In this document: piece by piece, positions 34,048 to 43,042 of the stretch
How positions within the stretch are numbered: position 1 is the first letter of the stretch
Layout of the letters: every line of letters starts with the position of its first letter
Source of the DNA: Streptomyces atratus
Lineage (GTDB): Bacteria > Actinomycetota > Actinomycetes > Streptomycetales > Streptomycetaceae
Reading direction: 5' to 3'
Assembly (NCBI RefSeq): GCF_900119365.1
Contig: NZ_FPJO01000029.1
Location: 23,048-87,047, forward strand
Length of the DNA: 64,000 bases
The notes under the pieces: model-generated
What the model saw: the letters and a program-made list of their open reading frames with translations, nothing else
Databases searched by the model: none
Told to the model about the DNA's origin: nothing
Made by a program: the position numbers and the translations under genes

Positions 34048-35124
34048 GTGCCGCGTCAAAGTGAGACCAGCGTTCCCCGTTCCACGGGAACCGCCAGTCC
34101 CTACGACGTTGCCCGCTGGTGCGCCGGAAACGGCTGGCCAGTGCACCCGCTGGCCCCAGGCCGCAAGACCCCGGCCGCCAACTGCCCGACATGCCGCGAC
34201 GAGCCCCACAGCCCTCAGGACTGCCCCTGCCGTCCCGCAGGCCGGTGGTGTCACGGCTTCCACGCAGCAACCACCAACCCCGCACTCCTGGACGCCTGGT
34301 GGGGGAGACACCCCACGCTCGGAGTCGGAGTCTCCTGCGGTCCGGCAGGACTCGTCGTCCTCGACATCGATGCTCACAGCGCCGAAGTTCCCGACCGGAA
34401 CCTGCTCCTGCCCGGCATCCCGATCCACGAGAGCATCAACCTGGCAGGCCTTGCCTCTGGCTTCGACACCCTCGCCCTGCTGGCCGCACTCCGTGGCCGA
34501 CGCAGTCCCGCGGACGACGATTCGACCCTGCGCGTACGAACTCCGTCGGGCGGACTGCACGTCTGGTACCGGACCCCCTCAGAAGGCCCGCGCTACCGCT
34601 CCTCAGTGGGCTCCAGCCCGAAGACCGCCCTTGCCTGGCAGGTCGATGTCCGCTCCACCGGCGGCTACATCGTGACCCCCGCTACCCGTACTTCCGCCGG
34701 CACGTACAGCCCGGTCGGCGCAGCCCGGCTCCCTGCCGCCCTGCCCGACTGGCTCGCCACCGAACTCCAGCGCACGGGCCACCCGGTCAATCACCGGCCC
34801 GCCCAGGTGGCGCCCCCCCGCCCCGGCTCCCCACGCCCAGCCCGTCAGCGCGCCCACCGGCTCCTGGAACCGCTGCTCGACCAGGTGAGGGACTGCGCTG
34901 CCGCCTCGGAGGGCACCGCCTTCACCGAGAAGCTCAACCGCGCCGCCTACACCGCCGGAGGCCTGATCGCCTCCGGCCATCTCACCGACAGCCAGGCACA
35001 CGACCTGCTGACCGCTGCCGCCGATGCTGCTCGGCCGCAGCGCAGCCGCCACAGCCTTACCGTCATCACCTCTGCCCTGTCCGCCGGCGCAAGTCGGCCG
35101 CTCCATTTCAAAGGACGCCCATGA
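34048..35124 (+). CDS. prim-pol-type bifunctional primase/polymerase, module B
   Basis: 358 residues, paralogue of the protein at 24824. Shared features: CAGNGWPVHPLAPGRKTPAA, Cys-rich NCPTCRDEPHSPQDCPC, RWCHGFHAATTNPALLDAWW, LGVGVSCGPAGLVVLDIDAH and LRVRTPSGGLHVWY, plus the helical FTEKLNRAAYTAGGLIASGH. The GTG at 34048 has AAGGA 8 nt upstream and matches the paralogue start region; the frame is open to a TTG at 33988. The last iteron of origin B ends 33 bp before it. It should prime and start synthesis at origin B. Confidence 0.88.
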   Translation: MPRQSETSVPRSTGTASPYDVARWCAGNGWPVHPLAPGRKTPAANCPTCRDEPHSPQDCPCRPAGRWCHGFHAATTNPALLDAWWGRHPTLGVGVSCGPAGLVVLDIDAHSAEVPDRNLLLPGIPIHESINLAGLASGFDTLALLAALRGRRSPADDDSTLRVRTPSGGLHVWYRTPSEGPRYRSSVGSSPKTALAWQVDVRSTGGYIVTPATRTSAGTYSPVGAARLPAALPDWLATELQRTGHPVNHRPAQVAPPRPGSPRPARQRAHRLLEPLLDQVRDCAAASEGTAFTEKLNRAAYTAGGLIASGHLTDSQAHDLLTAAADAARPQRSRHSLTVITSALSAGASRPLHFKGRP

Positions 35125-36662
35125 GCAGCGCCGACAGCCCGCGCTTCGACGCCACTGCCGCAGCGCAGCAGATGCTCGATCTCGAAGTCCAAGCCGAGCA
35201 GGCCAGCCTGCCCGCCCAACAGAGAGCTGTCACTACGGCTGTCCACGAGCCACCAACACAGTCGGGCCGGCTCCCTGGGCTGCTCACCGATCGCGGCAAC
35301 GCCAAGCTGTTCGCGGTGATGTTCGGCGACCAGTTCCGCCACGTCGAAGGTCTCGGCTGGTACCACTGGGACCAGTACCGCTGGAAGCGCACCGGAGGCG
35401 AGAAGGCCGCAGTCTGGGCGGCGGGTGATCTGGCCGAACAGATGCCGGCCACCGACCCGACCGGCCAGTTCACCAACCGCGAACTCGCCTCCCACCGCCG
35501 ACGCTCCATGTCGACCCCGGGTATCAAGGCCATGCTCACCCAGGCCAAAGCCTCCCCGGCACTCGCTCTGGACCCAGACGTCCTGGACGGCGACCCCTAC
35601 GCCCTGTGCACCCCGGCCGGCGTCGTCGACCTCCACACCGGCCACCTCCACAAGCCCGACCCCGAAGCCGACATGCACTCCAGGGCCACCAGCGTCGCCC
35701 CGGAGACGATGCCCACCCCTCGCTGGCACCGCTTCCTCCACGACACCTTCGGCGACGACGCCAAGGGCGAGGAGACCATCCACTTCCTCCACCTGCTCCT
35801 CGGCTACTCCGTCACCGGCGACGTCGGCGCCCAGGTCCTGCCCTTCCTCTACGGCACCGGTGCCAACGGCAAGTCCGTGCTGCTCGACGTCATGACCCAG
35901 ATCCTCGGCGACTACGCCCAGGCCGCCCCGCCCGGCTTTCTCATGGAGAAGGGCAAGTTCTCCGAGCACTCCACCGAACTCACCGAACTCCACGGCCGTC
36001 GCATCGTCGTCTGTTCCGAACTGAAGCCGAACGACAAGTTCGACGAGTCCCGGGTCAAGCTCCTGACCGGCGGCGACCGCATCATGGCCCGCCGCATGCG
36101 CCAGGACTTCTTCAGCTTCAACCCCACCCACAAACTCTGGCTGCTCGGCAATCACCGCCCCGAAGTCGGCACCGGCGGCCACGCCTTCTGGCGCCGGATC
36201 CGCCTGATCCCCTTCGAGCGCGTCGTCCCCGCTGCTCGCAAGATCGACAACCTGGCCAAGGAACTCGTCCAGAGCGAAGGCCCGGGCATTCTCCAATGGC
36301 TCATCGAAGGCGCCCAGCTCTACCTCGACACCCGCGACCCTCTCACCGGGCCCGCCACCGTCCGTATCGCCACCGAGGCCTACGCCACCACCGAAGACCA
36401 CATCGGCCGCTTCCTCACCGAGTGCTGCACCACCGACAACAGCGACCTCCGCGTCGAGCAAGGCTTGCTGTACGCCACCTACAGCAGCTGGTGCAGCGCC
36501 GGTGAAGGCATCCGCCCCGCCACCGCCCGCGCCTTCGCCACCCGCGTGCGTCAGGAACTCTCCCTCGCCTCACCCGCCGACATGATGAAGTCGAGCGGCA
36601 AGAAGTACTACCCCGGCCTCGGACTTCTCACCGACGACGAACCCCAGGCCGGCCATGCCTGA
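35121..36662 (+). CDS. P4/D5-type plasmid replication helicase, module B
   Basis: 513 residues. TDRGNAKLFAVMFGDQFRHV and RYRWKR-type D5-N region, then HFLHLLLGYSVTGDVGAQVL, Walker A FLYGTGANGKSVLLDVMTQI, Walker B VVCSELKPNDKFDE and the sensor LWLLGNHRPEVGTGGHAFWR. The ATG at 35121 overlaps the prim-pol stop (ATGA); the open frame reaching back to 34119 is an artefact of the prim-pol gene. The paralogue at 23295 has the same motif order and clear sequence identity throughout, so the two modules arose by duplication or from related plasmids. Confidence 0.88.
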   Translation: MSSADSPRFDATAAAQQMLDLEVQAEQASLPAQQRAVTTAVHEPPTQSGRLPGLLTDRGNAKLFAVMFGDQFRHVEGLGWYHWDQYRWKRTGGEKAAVWAAGDLAEQMPATDPTGQFTNRELASHRRRSMSTPGIKAMLTQAKASPALALDPDVLDGDPYALCTPAGVVDLHTGHLHKPDPEADMHSRATSVAPETMPTPRWHRFLHDTFGDDAKGEETIHFLHLLLGYSVTGDVGAQVLPFLYGTGANGKSVLLDVMTQILGDYAQAAPPGFLMEKGKFSEHSTELTELHGRRIVVCSELKPNDKFDESRVKLLTGGDRIMARRMRQDFFSFNPTHKLWLLGNHRPEVGTGGHAFWRRIRLIPFERVVPAARKIDNLAKELVQSEGPGILQWLIEGAQLYLDTRDPLTGPATVRIATEAYATTEDHIGRFLTECCTTDNSDLRVEQGLLYATYSSWCSAGEGIRPATARAFATRVRQELSLASPADMMKSSGKKYYPGLGLLTDDEPQAGHA

Positions 36663-36752
36663 CCAGAGCACCCGACACACACCCGCCAACCCGGCCTACC
36701 ATGAGCACGGTGCCCCCACCAGGGCCGTCGACAACGAAAAGGGGCTGCAGCC

Positions 36753-37139
36753 ATGAGCTCGCTGCTGAACGAGAGCGACCTCCGCCACGAGAGCACCGTG
36801 GTGTGGCTGGAGAACCTCGACAACCTCGACTACGTACGCCAGGCGCTCGACAAGACCGCCCGCCGCCGTGGCAAACCGCGCTACGAACGCGACGGCCGCA
36901 TGGTCGGCTACACCGAACTCGACGCCCACGCCGAAGCCGACCCCGACAGCGGCCTCCAGCTCCGCCGCGTCTTCTTCCTCCTCCCGCACGACCGCGACGC
37001 CAACCCCGACGGCCCCTACCACGAAGGCGCCCCCGGCGAAGCCGTCGATCCCCGCACCATCGCACCCAAGCGCGTGGGCGACAAAACCCCCCGCTCCCAA
37101 CGTGGCCCCGCCGCATCAATAGCAACCCCCAGCACCTGA
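36753..37139 (+). CDS. small protein of replication module B
   Basis: 128 residues, no recognised domain, paralogue of the protein at 22909. Motifs in order: ESTVVWLENLDNLDYVRQAL, RRRGKPRYERDGRMVGYTEL, RRVFFLLPHDRDANPDGPYH and GAPGEAVDPRTIAPKRVG. ATG 36753 has AAAGGGG upstream. Unlike module A it is separated from the helicase by 90 bp. Presence of the same protein in both modules suggests it belongs functionally to this replicon type. Confidence 0.8.
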   Translation: MSSLLNESDLRHESTVVWLENLDNLDYVRQALDKTARRRGKPRYERDGRMVGYTELDAHAEADPDSGLQLRRVFFLLPHDRDANPDGPYHEGAPGEAVDPRTIAPKRVGDKTPRSQRGPAASIATPST

Positions 37140-37202
37140 TCCTCGGCGAGACCGGGCGCGGACCGTCCGCACCGCCGGAAGCACCGCCCAAGCGTCCGGA
37201 AC

Positions 37203-37238
37203 CGAGCCCGGCTGGTATGCGTGCACCAGCCGGGCTCG
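37203..37238. terminator. strong terminator after replication module B
   Basis: Perfect 14-bp stem CGAGCCCGGCTGGT and complement with an 8-base loop. Confidence 0.85.
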
Positions 37239-37245
37239 TCACTGC

Positions 37246-37842
37246 TTGGACTCCTTGCCGGGCACCCCTGGCAGCGACCTCATCTCCGAGTTGCTCGCGC
37301 CCCATCAGCATGACCCGCTGAGCGCCGACGAGTTGGTCGCTCTCATCACCAACCTCGTCGTCGCGGGACACATCACCACCGTCAACCTCATCGCCAACAG
37401 CACCGAAGCGCTCCTCACCCACCCCGACCAGCTCGCCCTGCTGCGCGAAGACGCGACCCTCATGCCACACGCCGTCAATGAACTCATGCGCTACTGCGGC
37501 CCCGTCGTACGCGCGCTGCCCCGCTACGCCACCTGCGACACCACTGTCGGCAACACCCCTGTACGTACCGGGGAAGCCGTTCTCCCGGTCGTTTCCGCGG
37601 CCAACCGCGACCCGGCCGCCTTCACCGACCCCGATCGCCTCGACCTCGGCCGCACCCGCAGCAGCAGGGAATCCCATGACCGACGACATCGCGCGCGCCG
37701 AGGAGGAGGCGTCCTGACGCCCGCGCGCAGGACCACGTAACTGGGCGATTCGCCCGCAGGGCCTTGAGAAGTCCTGCGAACATCAGAGCGCGAGAACCTG
37801 TTCGTGCCGCACGGCGTGGCCTTCGGTGCGCGGCGGGGCAAG
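37246..37842 (+). pseudogene. cytochrome P450 remnant
   Basis: The readable part spans the I-helix (ITNLVVAGHITTVNLIANST, usual AGxxTT motif), the ExxR region (MPHAVNELMRYCGPVVRALP, with Arg) and the following strands (ANRDPAAFTDPDRLDLGRT). The N-terminal half is missing, the frame then decays into an Arg-rich tail, and the haem-binding cysteine loop is absent. An in-frame HGVAFGARRG at about 37808 may be the remnant of the loop. It lies just behind a terminator with no promoter of its own. Non-functional. Confidence 0.75.
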
Positions 37843-37932
37843 CGACCTCCGCCGCGCCCGGGTCCGCCCCCAGAAAGGCCGCGCTCAACTCGCTCACCCC
37901 CAGTCACTTCAGCCTTCGAAAAGGAGGGCTCC

Positions 37933-38934
37933 GTGTCTTCATCTGTCATGCCCACGTCCAGGCGGGGCGGCGGTCAGCGGTCGCCCGACGCCGTCTCCGC
38001 TATCGGTCTGCGCAAGTCGTACGGTGACAAGACCGTGCTCGACGGCATCGATCTGCGCATCCCGGCCGGTTCCGTGTTCGCGTTGCTCGGGCCGAACGGC
38101 GCCGGCAAGACCACCGCCGTGGAGATCCTTTCCACGCTCATCACCGCCGACGGCGGGCAGGTCCAGGCCGGGGGCCACGACGTCGCCACGTCACCGGACG
38201 GGGTGCGCGCCGCGATCGGTGTCACCGGGCAGTTCTCAGCCGTCGACGGCCTGATCACCGGCGAGGAGAACATGCTCCTCATGGCGGACCTGCACCACCT
38301 GTCCAAGCGCGAGGGGCGGCGGGTGACTGCCGAGCTGCTGGAGCGCTTCGACCTCACCGAGGCCGCGAAGAAGCCCGCCTCCACCTACTCCGGCGGCATG
38401 AAGCGCCGCCTCGACATCGCCATGACCCTGGTCGGCGACCCGCGGATCATCTTCCTCGACGAACCCACCACCGGCCTCGACCCCCGCAGCCGCCACAACA
38501 TGTGGCAGATCATCCGCGAACTCGTCACCGGCGGAGTCACTGTCTTCCTCACCACCCAGTACCTGGACGAGGCCGACGAACTCGCCGACCGCATCGCCGT
38601 CCTCAACGACGGCAAGATCGCCGCTGAAGGGAGCGCCGAGGAGCTCAAGCGGCTGATCCCCGGCGGGCACGTCCGGCTCCGCTTCACCGACCCGTCCGCG
38701 TATCAGTCGGCCGCCTCCGTGTTGCGTGAAGTCACCCGGGACGACGAGGCGCTGTCGCTGCAGATCCCCAGCGACGGCGGCCAGCGCGAACTGCGCTCCA
38801 TCCTCGACTGGCTCGACTCGGCCGGCACCGAGGCGGACGAGCTGACCGTGCACACCCCCGACCTCGACGACGTGTTCTTCGCACTCACCGGCCCGGCCAA
38901 CGTCCCCGACCAGCCCAAGGAGAACGTCCGATGA
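37933..38934 (+). CDS. ABC transporter ATP-binding protein (DrrA type)
   Basis: 333 residues. Walker A LLGPNGAGKTTAVEILST, Q-loop GVTGQFSAVDGLITGEEN, signature TYSGGMKRRLDIAMTLVG, Walker B IIFLDEPTTGLDPRSR, H-loop FLTTQYLDEADELADR, and the CREEM-like C-terminal extension of daunorubicin-resistance ATPases (DELTVHTPDLDDVFFALTGP). GTG 37933 follows AAGGAGGG. Together with the overlapping permease gene (4 bp) it forms a drug exporter of DrrAB type. The substrate is unknown; the PKS cluster lies 15 kb away. Confidence 0.92.
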   Translation: MSSSVMPTSRRGGGQRSPDAVSAIGLRKSYGDKTVLDGIDLRIPAGSVFALLGPNGAGKTTAVEILSTLITADGGQVQAGGHDVATSPDGVRAAIGVTGQFSAVDGLITGEENMLLMADLHHLSKREGRRVTAELLERFDLTEAAKKPASTYSGGMKRRLDIAMTLVGDPRIIFLDEPTTGLDPRSRHNMWQIIRELVTGGVTVFLTTQYLDEADELADRIAVLNDGKIAAEGSAEELKRLIPGGHVRLRFTDPSAYQSAASVLREVTRDDEALSLQIPSDGGQRELRSILDWLDSAGTEADELTVHTPDLDDVFFALTGPANVPDQPKENVR

Positions 38935-39722
38935 GTGCCCTCTTCCTCGCTGTCCGCGACTCGAGCACGATGCTGCGTCGCAATCTGCTGCACGCGCGGC
39001 GCTACCCGTCCGGAACCCTGAACCTGCTGCTCGCGCCGATCATGTTGCTGCTGCTCTTCGTCTACATCTTCGGCGACGTCATGAGCGCGGGCATCGGGGG
39101 TGGCGGCGCCGACCGCTCCGAGTACATCGCCTACATTGTCCCGGGCATCCTGCTGATGACCATCGGCAGCACCGTGATCGGGGCCGCAGTGTACATCTCC
39201 ATGGACATGAGTGAAGGCCTCATCGCCCGCTTCCGTACGATGGCGATCCACCGCGGCTCTGTGATCATCGGGCATGTCGTCGGCAGCGTGCTGCAGTGCA
39301 TCGCCAGCGTGGTTCTCGTCGGTGCCGTAGCCGTGGCCATCGGCTTCCGCTCCACCGATGCCACCGTTCTGGACTGGCTGGCGGCGTTCGGACTGCTCCT
39401 GCTGTTCGCCCTGGCGTTCACCTGGATCGCAGTCGGCATTGGTATGGCCAGCCCGAACGCCGAGGCAGCCGCCAACAGCGCGCAGCCACTGATCCTCCTC
39501 CCGCTCATCTCCAGCGCTTTCATCCCCGCCGACACGATGCCGGGCTGGTTCCAGCCCATCGCCGAATACCAGCCCTTCACCCCGGCCATCGAGACTCTGC
39601 GCGGCCTGCTGCTCGGCACCGAGATCGGCAACAATGGGTGGATCGCGATCGTCTGGTGCGTCGGCCTGACCGCGCTCGGCTACCGCTGGTCGACGGCGCA
39701 GTTCAGCCGCGACCCGAAATGA
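38931..39722 (+). CDS. ABC-2 type permease (DrrB type)
   Basis: 263 residues with six predicted membrane segments, among them LLLAPIMLLLLFVYIFGDVM, YIVPGILLMTIGSTVIGAAV and AAFGLLLLFALAFTWIAVGI. The ABC-2 signature region reads NSAQPLILLPLISSAFIPAD then TMPGWFQPIAEYQPFTPAIE. It makes the membrane pore with the upstream ATPase, with which it overlaps by ATGA. Typical length for DrrB. No terminator is obvious; gene debris follows. Confidence 0.92.
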   Translation: MSALFLAVRDSSTMLRRNLLHARRYPSGTLNLLLAPIMLLLLFVYIFGDVMSAGIGGGGADRSEYIAYIVPGILLMTIGSTVIGAAVYISMDMSEGLIARFRTMAIHRGSVIIGHVVGSVLQCIASVVLVGAVAVAIGFRSTDATVLDWLAAFGLLLLFALAFTWIAVGIGMASPNAEAAANSAQPLILLPLISSAFIPADTMPGWFQPIAEYQPFTPAIETLRGLLLGTEIGNNGWIAIVWCVGLTALGYRWSTAQFSRDPK

Positions 39723-39864
39723 GTGCGCGGGCTGCCTCCCGCAGCCCGGTCCCGCTCCAGGGCGGCGTACTCCGACTCCGCGTCGGCGTGCACCGCCCGG
39801 TCGGCTTCCTCGGCCTGCCAGGCCGGGGGCTGCGGCCATTGTCGGCCGGAACTCCTGCAGCGGG

Positions 39865-39970
39865 GTGATGTACCTCCGGGCCGAGGCAGGCCGAGCCCAG
39901 GAAGGGCACGGAGCACAGGTCCAGGACGAAGTGCCGGTGTCCTTCGCAAAGTAGCGCGATCAAGACCTTC
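39865..39970 (-). pseudogene. possible STAS-domain (anti-anti-sigma) remnant
   Basis: The minus strand reads VLIALLCEGHRHFVLDLCSV then PFLGSACLG, close to the STAS pattern LLREGHRHFVLDLS.V.FLDS.GLG, but the phosphorylatable Asp-Ser is Gly-Ser and no N- or C-terminal part of the domain is recognisable. It lies in debris between the exporter and the MITE. Confidence 0.35.
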
Positions 39971-40226
39971 ACCGCGCCTCGATGTCGGCGGATTCGGCGG
40001 GTGTGTTGCGAGATGGCGCGCAGTCGGCCCTGTGGCCGGTGGCGGAGCTGGTCGACGGCCTGGGAGGTTTTTTCGTCCGCAGGGAGGAGGACGACCAGTT
40101 GTTGGGCATCCGAGGGGAGTTCGAGCGTCTCACGGATCGGCTGGAGCCGGCAGCCGGAAGGGTGGTTGAGCCGGAGGACGCCGCGTTGCGGAACCAGGTG
40201 ACGGTTCATGCGCCGCTTTCCCCATA

Positions 40227-40390
40227 TAAGACCGACCGGCAATTGGGGGGTGGGTGAAGGAGCGGGGCTGGGTGCGTGCAGCTGCAAGGCGGAGGACTGA
40301 GGCAACGCGGAGCGTTGTTGATTGACGACAACGCGGCAGATGTGCGTGCCCAGCCCCGCGACGCCGCCCCCCAATTGCCGGTCGGTCTTA
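40227..40390. mobile_element. MITE of 164 bp with 24-bp perfect inverted repeats
   Basis: Left repeat 40227-40250 and right repeat 40367-40390 are exact complements (TAAGACCGACCGGCAATTGG and four more G). The outer TA is present on both sides, as expected for TA target duplication. The interior has no coding capacity and folds further: GGGGCTGGGTGCGTGC pairs with GTGCGTGCCCAGCCCC imperfectly, and GCGTTGT/ACAACGC forms an inner stem. A solo end of the same family is at 3871. The parent transposase is not in the window. Confidence 0.8.
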
Positions 40391-40399
40391 GTCGGCGGT

Positions 40400-40852
40400 T
40401 CAGGGCGCGAGTTCCGCGGTGAGCCGCTCGGTGTTCTCGACGGACGGTCCGAGCCACCGATCGAATGCCTGCTCGTCCGCGATGTCGTCCCAGCCGGCGA
40501 AGAACGTCCGGGCGCGGGAGTCGGTGAAGACGAAGCGGGTGAGGTTCGGGTCGTCGCCGTCGAGCAGTCCGGTTCCGCTCGTCAACGACTCGTATCCGCT
40601 GGTGTGGGCGAGGATGTCGCCCAGCCGGTTGGTCACCATGGCGATGCCGGGTTCTAGGAGCCGGAGGGTTTTCAGGACGGTCGGACGTACGTCACGGCGC
40701 GGTGGTGCGGGCCGGGCGTGAGCGGTGCATTCGCCGCCGGTGATCTTCGCGAGGTAGCGCAGGTGGTTGCGCTCCGAGGGATCGAGACTGAGTGCGTCGG
40801 CGAGCGCGTTCACCACCGCCACCGAGGAATTGCGGTCACGGCCCTGTTCCAT
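40400..40852 (-). pseudogene. MmyB-type regulator lacking its helix-turn-helix
   Basis: 150 residues. It begins MEQGRDRNSSVAVVNALADA, which in full-length proteins lies at about residue 60, after the XRE helix-turn-helix. The remaining ligand-binding-like domain is intact: LLEPGIAMVTNRLGDILAHT, FVFTDSRARTFFAGWDDIAD. The 5' part was lost exactly at a perfect 16-bp hairpin (40852-40888). The frame is open, so a truncated protein could be made, but DNA binding should be lost. Confidence 0.75.
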
Positions 40853-40888
40853 GAAAGGTCCTCGTAGTTCCGCTACGAGGACCTTTCA
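40852..40888. repeat. perfect 16-bp hairpin at the MmyB breakpoint
   Basis: TGAAAGGTCCTCGTAG, 5-base loop TTCCG, exact complement. It abuts the last base homologous to MmyB genes. It may be an insertion or recombination scar. The following 326 bp (40889-41214) hold no gene I can support. Confidence 0.7.
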
Positions 40889-41214
40889 GCTCCATGCGAT
40901 CACGCACACCCCCACCATCGCCCCCGTACGCCCCCGTCCCGTCACGCGGCCGCGAACGCTGGGGGCGGTTAGCTGTGGTGGTGGGTGGTGTGTGAGCTGG
41001 GGTGTTGATAGTTGATTGAGACACGGGTGGGTGGGTTTTGAGGGTGGGGGATGGGGTCCGGCCTGGGTCGTGACCGCGGAACGGCCCGGGGCCTGCCCAC
41101 CGCTGTTCGGCCGGGCATGGCCGGATCCGTCAGTGGCCTGTTTGCCTGGCCCGCCCTGTGGGGGAGGCTGTGGCGACCACGGACAGCGGCCCGGCCGGCA
41201 GAACGGAGCATGTG

Positions 41215-42081
41215 ATGGCCGAGGTACAGGAAGACGACGCGGGGGAGCCCGCGCAGCGCACGATGACCCCGTTCGACGACATCTACGACCAGGCAGATCC
41301 TCGCGCCTTCTTCCGCGAACTCGGCGCGTTCGGCTACCGGACACCGCATCACGCCCAGCGCATCTTCCGCCGCCTGGCAGCACTCCGGCTGCGGGCCCCG
41401 GGCGAAGTGGTGCTGGACCTGTGCTGTTCGTACGGCATCAACGCAGCCCTGCTCAACCACGAGCTGACCCTGGACGACTTGTACGCCCACTACACGTCGC
41501 CGCGGGCGGTGGCCATGACCGCGGAGGAACTGGCCGAGCACGACAGGTCCTTCTTCCGCGCCCGCCGTAGACGGGACGCCGTCCCGGTGATCGGCCTCGA
41601 CATCGCGCCCAACGCCATCGCCTACGCACGAGCGGTCGGCTTGATCGACGACGGGTTCGCCGAGAATCTGGAGACCACCCCGCCGACCCGAGACCTGCTG
41701 GACGCGGCCCGGAGCATCCGACTCATCACCATCACGGGTGGTGCGAGCTTCCTGTCCCGGGCCACATTCCAGCCTCTCCTGGACAGCGCCCGCACACTGC
41801 CGTGGGTCGCTGCCTTCGTCCTGCGCACCGGCTCCTACGCGCCTATCGCCGAGCACTTGGCCGGTCACGGCCTCACCACCGAGACGTACGCCGGGCGCAC
41901 TTTCGTTCAACGCCGCTTCACCGGCGCTGCCGAGCAGCAGTACGCCATCGACGCGGTGACCGCCCATGGGCAGGACCCGGACGGCAAGGAATCGGCGGGC
42001 CATTTCCACACCGCACTGCATCTCGCGCGTCCTTCGGCCGATGTCAGCACGCCTCCGCTCGACGAACTGGTCGCCCGGTGA
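41215..42081 (+). CDS. class I SAM-dependent methyltransferase-like protein
   Basis: 288 residues from ATG 41215 (GGAG upstream), or 307 from an in-frame GTG at 41158. Motif I is EVVLDLCCSYGINAALLNHE, with an unusual Cys-Cys instead of the Gly-rich loop start. VPVIGLDIAPNAIAYARAVG is motif II, and LITITGGASFLSRATFQPLL lies at motif IV. N-terminal YDQADPRAFFRELGAFGYRT is a lid-like helix. Substrate unknown. It stands alone amid debris, so it may be mobile cargo or the survivor of a lost cluster. Confidence 0.75.
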   Translation: MAEVQEDDAGEPAQRTMTPFDDIYDQADPRAFFRELGAFGYRTPHHAQRIFRRLAALRLRAPGEVVLDLCCSYGINAALLNHELTLDDLYAHYTSPRAVAMTAEELAEHDRSFFRARRRRDAVPVIGLDIAPNAIAYARAVGLIDDGFAENLETTPPTRDLLDAARSIRLITITGGASFLSRATFQPLLDSARTLPWVAAFVLRTGSYAPIAEHLAGHGLTTETYAGRTFVQRRFTGAAEQQYAIDAVTAHGQDPDGKESAGHFHTALHLARPSADVSTPPLDELVAR

Positions 42082-42111
42082 ATGATCCCTGTCCGTAGGC
42101 CGCCCTGGCCC

Positions 42112-42243
42112 CTACCAGCGCATACCGAGCTCGTCGAGGTCGTCGAGGTCGGCCCGTCGTTCCGCACTGAGCCTGTCGGCGCGGTTGCGGGTGTTGTCGA
42201 GCCATGTGCCGAGCTTGACGATCACAGGCCCTCCGGTACCTGA
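42112..42243 (-). pseudogene. C-terminal fragment of a helicase-associated (HA) domain protein
   Basis: The minus strand reads VIVKLGTWLDNTRNRADRLS then AERRADLDDLDELGMRW and a stop, the end of the helicase-associated repeat found at the C-terminus of large actinobacterial DEAD/DEAH proteins. Nothing upstream in frame matches. The stretch 42244-42612 shows no gene. Confidence 0.6.
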
Positions 42244-42612
42244 CTGACGGCGATGTGGTGCTGTCCGCAGAATTTCTCTGGGGCGGCCGACGGGACCCTG
42301 ATTCGGAGGATGGCTCCGTTTCTTCGTCAGGAACGATCCTAAGCTTCGCCGCCACTTCTTGCCGGCCGAGCTCAGCTCTCTCAGCGTGCGCCCGTTAGGG
42401 ATTGATGTGAGGAATATAGGGGAAATGCGCTACAGAGAGCGCGGATGCATACCCCGTCGCGGCCTGCCCCGACTTCCCTACCGCGCGAACCGTGCAATGG
42501 GTATCGCTAGCAAGCGTGCAATCGCCGGAGTCGCTGTTACAACCCCATCAAGCGAGCCCCTCGATCGACACCGTTGGCGCCGAGAGCAAGCACAGCGCCT
42601 CATTGACGGGCA

Positions 42613-42771
42613 TCAGGTCTCCGGTCGTCGGGGTGTCGGGGCAGTGAGGTGGGGGAGCAGGCGTACGAGGTCGTCCTCGCCGCAGGGCAGTCCGAGAGCG
42701 CCCAGCAGGTCGGCGAGGTCGCCCTTGTCGCGGGCCTGGTGAGCGACCACCAGGGAGGCGGCGGCGCTCAT
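42613..42771 (-). CDS. small hypothetical protein
   Basis: 52 residues: MSAAASLVVAHQARDKGDLA, then DLLGALGLPCGEDDLVRLLP. Short helical proteins of this pattern occur on Streptomyces plasmids and integrative elements; no function is known to me. The ribosome site is weak (GGGGGA). The reading frame continues upstream to 42942 but that part is low-complexity. Confidence 0.45.
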   Translation of the reverse strand: MSAAASLVVAHQARDKGDLADLLGALGLPCGEDDLVRLLPHLTAPTPRRPET

Positions 42772-42966
42772 CCCGTTCCCCCAAGCCGTCGAACCCGTCG
42801 CCTGCTCATTGTCGCTGCCGCCGCCGGCGTCAGCGCTGGGGCTCCAAGTCGGATCCCGGGCCCTGCGACATTCTCCTGGTCTCCCTCCGACACGAGCCGG
42901 AGCGCGGTGAACCGGGTGATGAGCACAAGACCTGCGGCTCAACTCGTCCTGAGACGTTCAGTAAGT

Positions 42967-43042
42967 GGTTTACCGCGGTAAACCGGCCGCCACATCAGCA
43001 CCGGTCTGCGCCGAAGGCCGTCCTGGTTTACCGCGGTAAACC
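42967..43042. repeat. two 18-bp palindromes upstream of parA2
   Basis: GGTTTACCGCGGTAAACC occurs exactly at 42967-42984 and 43025-43042, 58 bp apart, 119 bp before the parA2 start. A third copy lies inside parB2. These are probably the centromere/operator sites of this partition system. The rest of 42772-43160 holds nothing else I can support. Confidence 0.8.

Noticed and set aside
34947..36461. Minus-strand frame of 504 codons opposite the module B helicase
   Set aside because: Low-complexity Val/Gly/Glu-rich antisense frame; the helicase motifs are on the plus strand.
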